Assembly (NCBI RefSeq): GCF_026151205.1
Contig: NC_087079.1
Location: 992,001 to 1,056,000, forward strand
Source: Bolinopsis microptera
Taxonomy: Eukaryota; Ctenophora; Tentaculata; Lobata; Bolinopsidae
DNA: 64,000 nucleotides
Direction: 5' to 3'
Shown here: positions 23,255-33,369 of the stretch, piece by piece
Numbering within the stretch: position 1 is the stretch's first letter
Layout of the letters: every line of letters starts with the position of its first letter
Made by a program: the position numbers and the translations under genes
Notes under the pieces: generated by a model
The model's database searches: none
What the model was told of the DNA's origin: nothing
Seen by the model: the letters and a program-made list of their open reading frames with translations, nothing else

Positions 23255-23833
23255 CTAGTCGTTGGAGTGGCCTGCATCACACACATCTCTTCTACGGCGT
23301 AACATGTTCCTCCATTCCACTCGCTTTAGAGCCAACTGTTTTACTGCATCTCTGCTGATGTTATCGACACATGTAAATTCAGCTGCATCCTCGAGTACAC
23401 AGGCCATCCAGCCTTTGCGGGGTCTTACTCTCAGTCTCTTTCCATAGTTTGGTTTCCAATCCAGTAAGAAATTGGGAAACCGCGTCTCTGGCATTCTGAC
23501 AACATGTCCGTACCATCTTAGTCTAGCCGCACCGATGAAAGTTTCGATAGACTTAATTCCAGCACGCCTGAGAACTTCTTCATTGGAGACATGGAAGAAC
23601 CACTTTATCTTCAAGATTCTTCTTAGGGAGGTCAGATGGAAGACCTCAAACCGTTTCATCTGCTTCTTTGTTGTGTTCCACACTTCAGCTCCATATAACA
23701 GAATAGTAATAACAGCAGCTTTGTAGATACGGATCTTGGTGGGCGTTCTTATAGTTCGACTGTTCCATATCTTCCAAAGCTGATGGAACGCACCATTAGC
23801 ACGCTGGATCCTGATGTCAAGATCTCGGTCAAT

Positions 23834-25990
23834 GATGAAACTAATAAATCAATGAAACTAATAAATCAATGTTTTAGCTCATTTTACAAAGTCAAATATT
23901 TAAAACAATTAAAATTGTATAGTGCTCAATTTGTAAATGACTAGTTTATCTTTGCTATTGGAAGTTTGTCAAGGACTGGCAGCTAGCGGGGCAAGGAATG
24001 CACGGGCTTAGGGGCTTTTGTGCACACCAGAACACTAGCTCGGTAGATTTTTGGAAACTAGAAGGACTGAAAACTAAAATTGTTTTTGATGGAGGCTGAG
24101 GCATGTTTTTGAGAGGGACGGTATAATAGCTTGTGGTAACAACTGGCCTTTACTTTAATAGGATGAAGTTTTAGTTTTAGGACAGGAAGAAGGCATTAAG
24201 AAGATTTGCTCTTTGTTTACAAGGCAGAATATAAGCAATGTTGGTTATAATATGTATCAATATCTAGATCTTCGTTTATCTATTTTCACTGAATGGGTTT
24301 AAAATTTTAATAGGGAGGGAAATTCATCAACTTTATTAAGTACCTATCAAAAATAAATCTTATATCAATGTAATATATTAAAAATCATAATCCTAAGTCT
24401 AATAATAAATCTGTTAAAAACACTTTCTCACTACACTGCGCTCACACACGTTAGTAAGACAAAGGAAAATGCACACCCAGCTAATTTTCAATTTCAAGAT
24501 AATCATTTTGGATGTGTGGACCCTAGGGTAGACTTAATGTCAAAATTTAGATTAGAGCATTCGAAATCTTTGTTTGTCCATTCAAGATCAGCATGGTTAT
24601 GCTGGTTGACGAGCAGTGATTGCTTCATCCTAGACTTCAGGCAGGCCACACTTAGACAGTAGTCACGTATACCAAGCTTAGGCACAATTACGTTCCAAAT
24701 ACGAGTCGTTCTGCTAGTGAAGTTGTCAGGGGGGTCTGCTTGGCTTAGTATAAGGGTGGGTTTCCTACTTGAGCAGGTGAAATTTTCATGGAGGGAAATC
24801 GGAGCACGGAATTTCGTGATTTTATAGAGCTCAAGGAAACAATGGTAAGTGTACAGGTTTTGGACGGCAAGTATTCCGTGTTCCTTGAACAAAGGTTTCG
24901 TGTGCTCTTTCAAGAAAATTTTTTGTTCAGATTTTGGTTGCCAAACAGTTGAGCACGAGCACAGGTCTTAAATTTATCTAGGTATGCCTCCCTGTCGCCA
25001 AACAGTACCCTGAGACAATATTTTTGTGCTTTGAATACAGAACTTATACGAGTTTTGGCTGCCCCACCCCAAACCGTGATACAATAGGAGAGGTGTGATT
25101 CAAATAGAGTGTAATACAACTGGCGGTGTAAGAAATCTGGGAGGGAGCAGCGTAGGCGGCAGAGAGTTGATGTTGCATGGCTGAGAGAACGCCTAAGTGA
25201 TTTTATATGTTCTTCCCAGGTTAGCTTTTCATCGATGACGACTCCCAGAAACTTAGCAGATGCAACTTGTTTTATTGGAAAGTTATCAATGGTTAGAGTA
25301 TATTCAGAATTATTGTCAGTCTGGGAGGACGATGCTGGTTTAAAGTGAATGAAACAGCATTTAGACAAGTTGACATGGAGTTTGTTTGCTCGCATGTAGG
25401 AATATAAACTAGCTAAAAGAGAATTACCACGCATATATGCCTCCTTTTTAGATTTCCCAGTCACAAATATATTGGTGTCATCAGCGAAGGTGACAAATGA
25501 TCCCAAACTGGAGCTGTTGGCGATATCATTAATATATAGGAGAAATAAGAGAGGTCCAAGAATCGAACCCTGAGGGACTCCAAACTGTATTTTCAAGGCG
25601 TCAGATTTCTCACCAACAACTTCAGTATATTGTGATTTATTTGTTAAGTAACTTTTTATAAGATCATTTGCCACCCCACGTATCCCATAGCCCTGTAATT
25701 TGACAAGTAATGTACCATGATCTATTGTATCAAAAGCTTTGCTAAGGTCTATGAATATGCCTAAGACATGATGCTTAAGTTTTAGAGATTCAGTTATAAG
25801 GTTTACTGAGTGATTAACTGCATGTGAAGTAGAGTGTGACTGCCTGAAGCCAAATTGTGTTTTAGATATTATACCCTGTGAGCTAGCAAACGAATATATT
25901 CTTGAGTAAATGATCTTTTCAAAGATTTTACCAAATATAGAGAGAGTAGATATTGGGCGGTAGTTTTCTATCTCTTCAGGGTTTCCCCTG
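23834..25990 (-). mobile_element. CR1/Jockey-like LINE, 5'-truncated, nested in the RTE-like LINE
   Basis: RT opens at IENYRPISTLSIFGKIFEKI (near 25965) and continues with FIDLSKAFDTIDHG, FGVPQGSILGPLLFLLYIND and FADDTNIF, then the C-terminal HLSYCITVWGG. The frame changes near 24914-24925, within AAAATTTTTT, and resumes as KEHTKPLFKEHG through DNFTSRTTRIWNVI to a stop at 24503. A 3' UTR follows, ending in two copies of a 17-base unit (ATTGATTTATTAGTTTC on the minus strand, near 23838-23870). That short tandem tail marks the 3' junction with the host LINE. The 5' junction is near 25990, where host reading YLGANISG passes into GNPEEIENYRP. No endonuclease is left. Confidence 0.85.
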
Positions 25991-27391
25991 ATGTTCCCCA
26001 CTGATGTTGGCACCAAGATAAAAAAGTTGCTGACCTGTTCAACAGGTTCTCCCCCCACTGTTAGCTTTATACTGTCTCTTTCGGTGTAAGGTCGCTGGGA
26101 CGCACACTTGCTGATCGCCATGCATTGTGTCTTTTAAGCGTTGATCTTCAACCCAGCATAAGAGGTGTAATAAGCTATAAGATCAGTGGACTCTTGCAGC
26201 CCTTCTTCAGTATTGTCCATCACTGCCAGATCATCAGCGTAGTCACTATCCATGATAACTTTATCATCTGCACCCTTTAGTTCCTTTTGCGGTACAGCAC
26301 CATGACTGATCGCCTTGTGAACCTCGGCCAAAAAGATTCCAAAGTTCAGACAAAAATTAAATACAGGAGGGCCCTGGATATCACCCTGTCCAGTGCCCGA
26401 ATTAACAGAGAACCAATCAGACATTTCACCATTAACCCTGACAGCACTCATGGTTCCGTTAAAGAATGCCTGAAAGATTCTAACATATTTCTCAGGAAGT
26501 CCATAGTGTCTCATTCTTGACCAAATAAACTCTCTTCTGATGGAATCAAACGCTGCCTTAAAGTTAAAATCAATGAAATTAACATAAAGTGGAATGTTCA
26601 ACTCAATGCAGTTGTGAATAATGGTGCGGATGGAATAAATCTGATCAATACATGAGCGGTTCTGTCTGAACCCACACTGATTTTCCCTAAGAAGACACTC
26701 CATTCCACCATCCAGCCTCTTAAGAAGAACCATTTGAAGAACCTTAGAAGACGTTGCCCTAAGAGTTATACCCCTATTATTGCAGCAGTATGAGGTGTCG
26801 CCCTTCTTTCCGATAACCACTATAACACCTTTAAGCCAATCCTCAGGGATCACCTCTTCCTCCCATACCTTTATAAACCCCTCCGGGATAGAATAAGATT
26901 CTGATAATCCCGGCTCCCGCTAAATAGATTCTGATAATCCCGGCTCCCGCTGTTAGTTTTTTCCCGCTGAATAAATAACCCCGGCACAGCTTTTATAATC
27001 CGTTTGTTTGGGCCCGGACGGTGCCGGTGGTTCTAATGACCATTTACTAAAATACATAGATACAAAATACAATATAGTATAAATATTATAATCAGAAGTT
27101 TTATAAATCCTATCCGTCCAAGTTAAACTTGAAAGGCGCTACACGCACGACGAAAACTCCCTTTAATGTGAGCTGAAGTAGACTACTAGTAGTAGAGCTA
27201 GTAGCGCTTGAAATTGACAGAACTGAAAACGAAATCTGACAATTGTCGCGAAAACTGACAGTTTTGTGTGCTCAAAGTGTCGAGAAATACTGACAGTGCA
27301 AGACTGGGCACACAAGAGTGAGTTAAAACATCCTCCACACAACAAAAACTTGAATACACTAATAATAATCAATTATTAAAAACACACAAGC

Positions 27392-28273
27392 TCATTCTGC
27401 AGTCTTATTAGTCTTATCAGTACTCTTTATAGCACCGTTTCTGATAAAGTGTAGCTTATCAGGCTGCTCAGTTACCAGTTTTTTCATGTCCCTGACGAGT
27501 TCTCTTTGCTTGGCTCTCTGTTCTGGAGATCGATCTGGGCTGATAAAAACAGTTTTAAACTTTTCCGTTGCTCGCAGGTTTCTCGATTTAGCGAGAATCT
27601 GATTAACAATTGTTGCACTTGCCGCAGTCACTTTAACTGGTCTCACAGCCTTGCCAGGTTTGAGCTTTCCGACTCTACTAGCTTCGATTCTGGGTTTCTC
27701 TCCGATTGCTGAGAACACTTCACTGACCACGGTGCTGAGCTCCTCATTGTCCTGCTCCGATAAACCAAAAATCATCAGATTTTTGTTTCGGTCTTCCTCC
27801 TGTACCACAGTTTTCACAGCTTTCTTGATCATTTCAGAACTGACAGGCTTCTGAGATTCTGGACAATTCGCCTGTAATACCGAGCTGAAGGATTGGAATT
27901 CAGCCTTGACAGACTCTCCGACTGACGATTTAACTGACGTCTGCAACGATTCCAACTGTTCATTTTTGCAGGCTAGTAGTTCTGACTGCAGCTTAATGAT
28001 GGTCTCCTGTGTCTCGAACATAAGATGTTTAACTGAGTTTGAGGCCATCTTGTAGTCCGTGGATACGACACCAGTGAACTCCTCCAAATATCTTAACGCA
28101 TCGTGCAACAAGTCACACGCAGTGTTCTTAGTCATCTTCTTCACGCACGAAGGTGATAGTTGCTTCATTGCTGTGATCTCCATCTCGTACATAGCCTTGC
28201 TGAGAAGTTCAACTGAGTCACCCCTTAACATGTTGATCTCCTTTTCACCATACTCGCTGGGCGGGATGGTCAT
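27392..28273 (-). CDS. LINE ORF1-like RNA-binding protein with coiled coil
   Basis: An open frame of about 293 residues from the ATG at 28273 (MTIPPSEYGEKEINMLRGD). The reported frame extends upstream to 28303 only with a non-ATG start. The N-terminal half is acidic and helical with heptad-like stretches (LMFETQETIIKLQSELLACK). The C-terminal half has the RRM-like ORF1p pattern: RNKNLMIFGLSE, VKVTAASATIVNQILAKSRN, FISPDRSPEQRAKQRELVRD and a final LHFIRNGAIKS. Such proteins coat LINE RNA in CR1/L2/L1-type elements. No RT follows it: downstream sequence reaches the inverted repeat at 26871 without an ORF2. It is intact, which is unusual for a stranded ORF1. Confidence 0.75.
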   Translation of the reverse strand: MTIPPSEYGEKEINMLRGDSVELLSKAMYEMEITAMKQLSPSCVKKMTKNTACDLLHDALRYLEEFTGVVSTDYKMASNSVKHLMFETQETIIKLQSELLACKNEQLESLQTSVKSSVGESVKAEFQSFSSVLQANCPESQKPVSSEMIKKAVKTVVQEEDRNKNLMIFGLSEQDNEELSTVVSEVFSAIGEKPRIEASRVGKLKPGKAVRPVKVTAASATIVNQILAKSRNLRATEKFKTVFISPDRSPEQRAKQRELVRDMKKLVTEQPDKLHFIRNGAIKSTDKTNKTAE

Positions 28274-28429
28274 GGTCGTGTAACACGGTGATACACAAAC
28301 CACTGTAGCTGCACGTTACAATCAACAGAGATAAGCACTAAGATAAGAGAGTAAGAAAAGAGCAACGTATGCAATTAGTGTTACCCCGCTAATTTGGCTC
28401 AACAAGATTTGTTTTGTTTTGATATTCCA

Positions 28430-28560
28430 TGAGAATTTCAACCGCGCACTGTCACGTGTTTTGATGACGTGTATCACGTGACTAACTACTACGACGCGCA
28501 TTGGTAAAAAATGTCACGTGACCTATGGCTTAACGTAAGAACTATAAATACACTCGATCT
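28430..28560. promoter_or_regulatory. Cluster of CACGTG E-boxes with TATA-like motif
   Basis: Three palindromic CACGTG sites lie near 28453, 28476 and 28514, within about 70 bases. A plus-strand CTATAAATA follows near 28542. On the other strand the cluster is 180-240 bases upstream of the ORF1-like ATG, so it could serve either direction. Motif reading only. Confidence 0.4.
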
Positions 28561-29007
28561 ACGTATCGGTCTAATTGCAGGCGCTGGCAAAACTCCAGCA
28601 CACTGCTTACATTACTTAAACTCTTACATTAATTGGACCAGTTCCAAAACTTGTCTCGACGGTTACATTTGATTTTGTCCGGTTCGGTTAATTTTGTCGT
28701 GTTTGATATAAGCCATGTATTATAGTCGTCTACTTTGATGAACTTCATGACACGATATCATTATTAGCTTTTATCGCTTGCCAGGCTTAACTCGACGCCC
28801 CTTATCGATATTCATATCCATTCAACGTTCTGACGGAGGAATAATGTTTAGATATAACGCCAATTTCAAAAGTCATAGTACCTTAGTTGTATTTATTTGG
28901 TAGTCCCCAATTCCATTTCATATTTTCCATAATGATCTCATATAGCTAGAATTAAGAGTAAAATGTCAAATTTGTTGGTCCTAGCACTAACCCGGAGGGG
29001 TTTATAA

Positions 29008-29182
29008 CACATAACACCGGCACGCTAAAGTTATATTAAAATAACCCCTCGTGCTAAAGCACGTCGGGGTTATTTTCATAATAATCCCTCGTGCTTCGCA
29101 CTCGAAATTATTATAAATTTTTCCCGCGCGTCGCGGGAAAAATTGAAATATAATCCCTGCGCATGCCGGGGTTATGTGTGTT
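29008..29182. mobile_element. Small palindromic element with three internal hairpins
   Basis: Ends form an imperfect inverted repeat: ACATAACACCGGCACGC at the left and GCATGCCGGGGTTATGTGTG at the right. Inside are three consecutive hairpins at about 29038-29076 (AAAATAACCCC with GGGGTTATTTT, inner CGTGC/GCACG), 29078-29114 and 29116-29144 (AATTTTTCCCGCG with CGCGGGAAAAATT). It lies directly beside the 17-bp-TIR insertion and splits the RTE-like LINE after LELLF. It may be a MITE or the structured end of the larger insertion. Confidence 0.6.
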
Positions 29183-29598
29183 TTAAACAGTAGCTCTAGT
29201 TGGCCAACAAGAGCACTTCCACCATACTTAAGTTGTTCATTAGTTATCTCATCAACCCCTGCACTTTTGCAGTTCTTCAGTTTCTTTAGAGCATAACTAA
29301 TCTCATCTCTAGAAGGAGGTCCATCAGAACAAGAAAGGTAGTCAAAACTCGGTTGTGAGGGCACACCATCGAGGTCATCAAGATTGGCATCCGATAGTGG
29401 AGGATTTAAGAGCTCAGTAAAGTGCTCCTTCCACCTTTCCTTCTGACTGTCCGGGTCTGTAATGAAATGACCATCCTTATCCCTAACTGACATACCCACT
29501 TTCTTCTTCTTTTTCCCAGAAATCTTCTTTATCTTATCCCAAACTTCCTTTTGCTGGCCTTTCTTAGAAGCCTCCTCTAGATCAGTCGCTATTTTAGT

Positions 29599-30189
29599 CA
29601 TAGATGATACGTACGAACTCTACGAACTCCTCAGTGACAACGAACTCTACGAACTCATCAACCCAAAATTACGAACTCTTGAGGAGTTCGTTTTGTACAA
29701 CTTACGTAAAATGAAATTAAACAGAAATTGTATTTACAATTCAGCCAATTCAACACATAACATACGATTGTAAAACAACTAAATATATTGGTACTCGAAA
29801 CTTCTACCACGCGTCGCGTGTACACTGTACATTTCACGTTATTGTAAGTCAAAACAGGAAGTTCGCTGTTCCCATAAACATGCTTCAACAAGTCTGTTGA
29901 AGTATATTTCCGATGTTATGTCTGCTGAAAGTTAGTAAAATTTAACATTCTGTATTGCTCGTTATTTATTTATTTATACAAAAATATTATAGTTTTATTC
30001 TTCATTTTTACCCCAATAAATATCTGAGATCATGCGAGAAATCCTGAGCTGATAACTTTTAAAAAAAAACATTTTCCATGTTTTTTTTTGAAAAATTGAC
30101 TAACGAACTCCAACGAACTCTAACGAACTCCAAATTTTGAACGAACTCCACGAACTCTACGCCAAAAATCAACGAACTCCGCATCTATG
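29599..30189. mobile_element. hAT-like MITE with 8-bp target duplication
   Basis: A 591-base insertion flanked by ATTTTAGT at 29591-29598 and 30190-30197. Its ends are CATAGATG (29599-29606) and CATCTATG (30182-30189), an 8-base inverted repeat. Both subterminal regions carry many ACGAACTC/AACGAACTC copies in the same orientation (29610-29690 and 30110-30180). Removing it and one target copy rejoins the LINE reading NNWATKI with ATDLEEASK in frame. Eight-base duplications and subterminal motif repeats are features of the hAT superfamily. There is no transposase; the interior is AT-rich and non-coding. The family name is inference; the insertion itself is directly visible. Confidence 0.85.
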
Positions 30190-30742
30190 ATTTTAGTAGC
30201 CCAGTTGTTGTCGTCAATTTTACAACTTTTCTTAACTAATTTATTAAGTTTAGAGTAGGCTGATCTATTGACGTTTGAAGTGGGATCCCTCCGTTTGAAC
30301 ATTCCCCGTTGCTCTATCAAGTTCTTAGAGGTTTGCGAAAGGTGTTGTTCTTTAACCTTCCGGGGACGCTTTCCAAGCACTTCCATCTAGACATCAGTGA
30401 CTGTCTGCTTGAAATTATCCCACATGTCCTCAAGGTTGACCTCATTAGCCAGACAATCAAAACGGTTCTGAAGAGCCACGTTGTACTCTTGAACCTTAGA
30501 CAAGTTTCGCAAATGTTCGATAGCAGGCACATCGTGCCTTTTAGCAGTGATCTTAACTACCGACTGCAGTTTGATTTGCAGCCGTCCACGAACAAGATAG
30601 TGATCTGAACAAATGTCCGCCCAACGACATACCTTAACATCGAGTAGCGAGTGTTGGAATCGTCCACTAATACAAATATGATCTATTTGATTCACAGTTA
30701 TGAGTTAACCCGTTGGGAGACCGCCATGTACCCTTGTGGATG

Positions 30743-30970
30743 TCTCTATGCTGGAACAGAGTTCCACCAATAACAAGTTGATTGGCTGCACAGAAATCCA
30801 TGAGCCTGGTCCCATTTTTCTTGTATCACTGGTCAATGGTCCTGCCTACCTGCCTAGGTCGGTCCAGATGAAATCAATGGTCTAACAATGTAATATATTG
30901 AAGAATCTGTAACTTACTATCACTTTATATCAGTGCAATAAATTTTCATACTGAAAGCTCAAAATAGCAA
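30743..30970. repeat. 228-bp direct repeat, left copy
   Basis: Identical by eye to 33066-33293. The first part overlaps minus-strand RTE-like LINE endonuclease sequence (NGTRLMDFCAANQLVIGGTL); the rest is non-coding. The two copies exactly flank the R2-type LINE. Confidence 0.9.
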
Positions 30971-33065
30971 GGTTGCAGCTTAGCGGGGAGGTGATCCCGA
31001 ATGTATCTGAGAAACCAATCAAGTTTCTAGGGAGGTGGATTCGGGCAGAAGGAAAGGACAAAGCTATAATCGAGAAAACACACGAGGATCTTGTTACATA
31101 CCTCAGTAGACTCGATCTTAGCTCCCTCACCGGCCTGCAGAAATGTTGGGGGTATCAGTATATGGTCCTTCCAAAGATGAAGTGGCCACTTGCCATTTAT
31201 GATATCCCGATCAGCACTGTTTCTCGCTGGGAGCAAACAACTAACAGTCATCTCAGAAAATGGCTAGGAGTGGGACACACGCTTAGTAGCTCTTGCCTGT
31301 TTAGTCATTCATCCAGTGTTGCTCTCCCCATCGACAGCCTAACCGACACTTGGAAAGTAGAAAAGTGCCGTCTCTTGCAGTCATATCAAACATCTCAGGA
31401 TGCTTTGATCAGAGCGGTGCAACCCCAGGTGCGGTCTGGGAGAGTTTGGAAGGCAGATGCTCAGCTTCACGAAGCTGAAAGAGACTTGGTGTGTGAGTCA
31501 GTGCGAGGTATGGTGCAACCTCGTAGTAGAGCGGGAATTGGTTTCGGTGATTGGAAGAAGCCCTGGGAGAAGATGTCAGAAAAGGAGCAGCAGAGGGAGG
31601 TGTTGGATAGGGTTAAGGAGAACATCAGGAAGGAAAGAGAGGTGCAGTTGGGTACGTTGGAGATGCAGTCCAGGTGGGGTAATTGGAGAGAGCTGGTGAC
31701 AAGGACTGACATGAGCTGGCACACGCTCTTCAAGTATGGGGACTCATTAATCGGTTTTCTGCTTAGTGCTGTGTATGGCACGCTTGTTACACCAGCTTTA
31801 GCATCCAAGTGGAGCGAGGATGAGGATGGGATGTGCAAGCTGTGTGGTGACAAGTTGGGAACTGTGCCGCATATTCTGGCTGGTTGTCCTGTGGCACTAA
31901 GTCAAGGGAGATACCGATGGCGCCACGATAAGGTGCTTAAGCAAATAGCAGACCAAGTGAAATTCCATTGTGAGCGGAGAGTCAACAAGAGGAAGAGCTC
32001 TTGTGTCACTCGGAAAGCCATTGAGTTTGTTCCAGCAGGAGGGAGGTTTAAGGAGGTGAAGAGGTCGAAAGTCAGTGAGTTTGGGATTCTGAGTGGGGCC
32101 ACTGATTGGATAGTATTAGCAGACCTGGATAAGCAGCTGAAATTCCCGTCGGATATAGCAAAGACCAGATTAAGACCAGATTTGGTTCTTTTCTCGAAAG
32201 CTTCCAAGAGAGTAATCTGGTGGGAGCTTACAGTACCGTCGGAAGAGAGAATAGCTGCATCCCATGAGCTGAAGCTTGATCGGTATAACAGTCTACAAGC
32301 GGAAATACAAGCTAATGGGTGGTCATGTTTCAGCTTTGCTGTTGAGGTTGGTGCTAGAGGTGTGGTCGCCGCAAGTTTGGAGTGTGCATCAAGGAAGATT
32401 GGTCTGACTGGGAGAGCCCTCAAGAAGTTGGTCAGAGATTGTGGGAAGGATGCAGCCCATTGTTCAAGATGGATTTATCTGCTGTCTAGGAAAATAGAGT
32501 GGGAGATGAGAGCTGTTTGAGCTTTATGACTTCACCTAACAGCCAGAGGTGCCATAAGCTAACTCGTCGTAAATCGCGAGCTCTAGCAGGTATCCTCGGG
32601 TGATTGTCAGATCAGATGGTGGTCCAAGACAGACTGCTGGGGCACCTGACAGAAAACCGTATCGCAATGAAAGCCCCGAAACGGTGTCAGGTTTGTGACT
32701 GAAGATTCTGATCAAGCTCAGGGTTGAGTCTACACAGTGTCGCCACTTGCCGATGCCAGTTGATGCGAGAAGACACTGATGTAAGTGGGAAGTCATGTCT
32801 AAGAAACAGCGTGTGGTTCGGGTGCCGGTTGAACGCATGTAAAAAGGGAGGGTATATCCGTATTTCGCTGCTAGTGATGCAGTCCTTAGCCCGGTAGCTA
32901 AGGCTTCCCCGTTCCTCGCTCATTTGTGCTCCGATGGGCTTGTGACCTCTGCGGGGGTCAAGTGCAGGATGAGGGACATGGCTGACCAGGAGAAGGTTGT
33001 TTTTGGGAGATAGAGTAGGGTTGGTTTGGTGTTGTGCCTTCGCAGTTTAACTGTATCTTTACTCT
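30971..33065 (+). mobile_element. R2/NeSL-type LINE, 5'-truncated, flanked by 228-bp repeats
   Basis: The element spans the 2095 bases between the direct repeats: a C-terminal pol frame and a 3' UTR of about 545 bases with no coding signal. Its left edge cuts into the pol frame, so RT core and N-terminal zinc fingers are missing, as expected for incomplete target-primed reverse transcription. The enclosing repeats would then be an exceptionally long target duplication. Confidence 0.75.
30973..32520 (+). CDS. R2/NeSL-type pol C-terminus with restriction-like endonuclease
   Basis: An intact frame of about 515 residues open from the element's 5' cut; the reported first codon (TTG) is not a true start. 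It begins in the RT thumb region (KPIKFLGRWIRAEGKD, WPLAIYDIPISTVSRWE, RKWLGVGHTLSSSCLF). Next is a basic linker and a zinc knuckle, CKLCGDKLGTVPHILAGC (CX2C...HX4C), followed by QGRYRWRHDKVL. The end is a PD-(D/E)XK-type nuclease: RPDLVLFSKASKRVIWWELT with VPSEERI and KLDRYNSL. This order is typical of site-selective LINEs of the R2/NeSL groups. The RT active site is absent, so it cannot move alone. The frame shows no stops or frameshifts, so the insertion is probably recent. Confidence 0.88.
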   Translation: MQLSGEVIPNVSEKPIKFLGRWIRAEGKDKAIIEKTHEDLVTYLSRLDLSSLTGLQKCWGYQYMVLPKMKWPLAIYDIPISTVSRWEQTTNSHLRKWLGVGHTLSSSCLFSHSSSVALPIDSLTDTWKVEKCRLLQSYQTSQDALIRAVQPQVRSGRVWKADAQLHEAERDLVCESVRGMVQPRSRAGIGFGDWKKPWEKMSEKEQQREVLDRVKENIRKEREVQLGTLEMQSRWGNWRELVTRTDMSWHTLFKYGDSLIGFLLSAVYGTLVTPALASKWSEDEDGMCKLCGDKLGTVPHILAGCPVALSQGRYRWRHDKVLKQIADQVKFHCERRVNKRKSSCVTRKAIEFVPAGGRFKEVKRSKVSEFGILSGATDWIVLADLDKQLKFPSDIAKTRLRPDLVLFSKASKRVIWWELTVPSEERIAASHELKLDRYNSLQAEIQANGWSCFSFAVEVGARGVVAASLECASRKIGLTGRALKKLVRDCGKDAAHCSRWIYLLSRKIEWEMRAV

Positions 33066-33293
33066 TCTCTATGCTGGAACAGAGTTCCACCAATAACAAG
33101 TTGATTGGCTGCACAGAAATCCATGAGCCTGGTCCCATTTTTCTTGTATCACTGGTCAATGGTCCTGCCTACCTGCCTAGGTCGGTCCAGATGAAATCAA
33201 TGGTCTAACAATGTAATATATTGAAGAATCTGTAACTTACTATCACTTTATATCAGTGCAATAAATTTTCATACTGAAAGCTCAAAATAGCAA
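33066..33293. repeat. 228-bp direct repeat, right copy
   Basis: Same 228 bases as 30743-30970, ending CTCAAAATAGCAA. To the right lies sequence outside the LINEs, so this copy marks the original target. The RTE-like endonuclease fragment here is a duplicate, not a second insertion. Confidence 0.9.
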
Positions 33294-33369
33294 TGAAAAT
33301 AAAGTAAAATAATAACTTATCGGGATCTATACTGTTGCCACCATTTTTTCTTCACCATGGCTGGACTTA

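Larger units (their letters stand above)
26871..29007. mobile_element. Insertion bounded by 17-bp terminal inverted repeats
   Basis: Ends are TTATAAACCCCTCCGGG (26871-26887) and its exact reverse complement CCCGGAGGGGTTTATAA (28991-29007), 2137 bases overall. The left end joins RTE-like LINE coding sequence directly. The right end joins the hairpin element at 29008-29182, after which LINE coding resumes, so both may have arrived as one unit. Inside are a 29-base tandem duplication (near 26896-26950, AGATTCTGATAATCCCGGCT), a LINE ORF1-like gene on the minus strand and a region with three CACGTG sites. No transposase was seen. A non-autonomous DNA element is the simplest reading; recombined LINE pieces are the alternative. 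Confidence 0.6.
23255..30830 (-). mobile_element. RTE-like LINE split into four pieces by later insertions
   Basis: One element read leftwards. Piece 1 (about 30830-30190) is the end of the endonuclease (NGTRLMDFCAANQL, QIDHICISGRF, CSDHYLVRG) and the linker. Piece 2 (29598-29187) holds KKLKNCKSAGVDEITNEQL. Piece 3 (26870 to about 25990) is RT with WEEEVIPEDWLKG, NQCGFRQNRSC, FKAAFDSIRREFIW, GTGQGDIQGPPVFN and YADD. Piece 4 (23833-23255) is the C-terminus with RYGH-type LRWYGHVVRMPETRFP and RPRKGW. Reading resumes across each gap, so they belong together. A TAA at 26136-26134 interrupts piece 3, frame changes occur near 30695 and 26030, and the start of the endonuclease is missing. Clade is judged from motif style (RTE-like); it is certainly non-LTR and inactive. 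Confidence 0.85.

Noticed and set aside
32920-33159. Separate RTE-like LINE fragment at 33.1 kb
   Set aside because: It is the duplicated copy of 30743-30970 made with the R2-type insertion.
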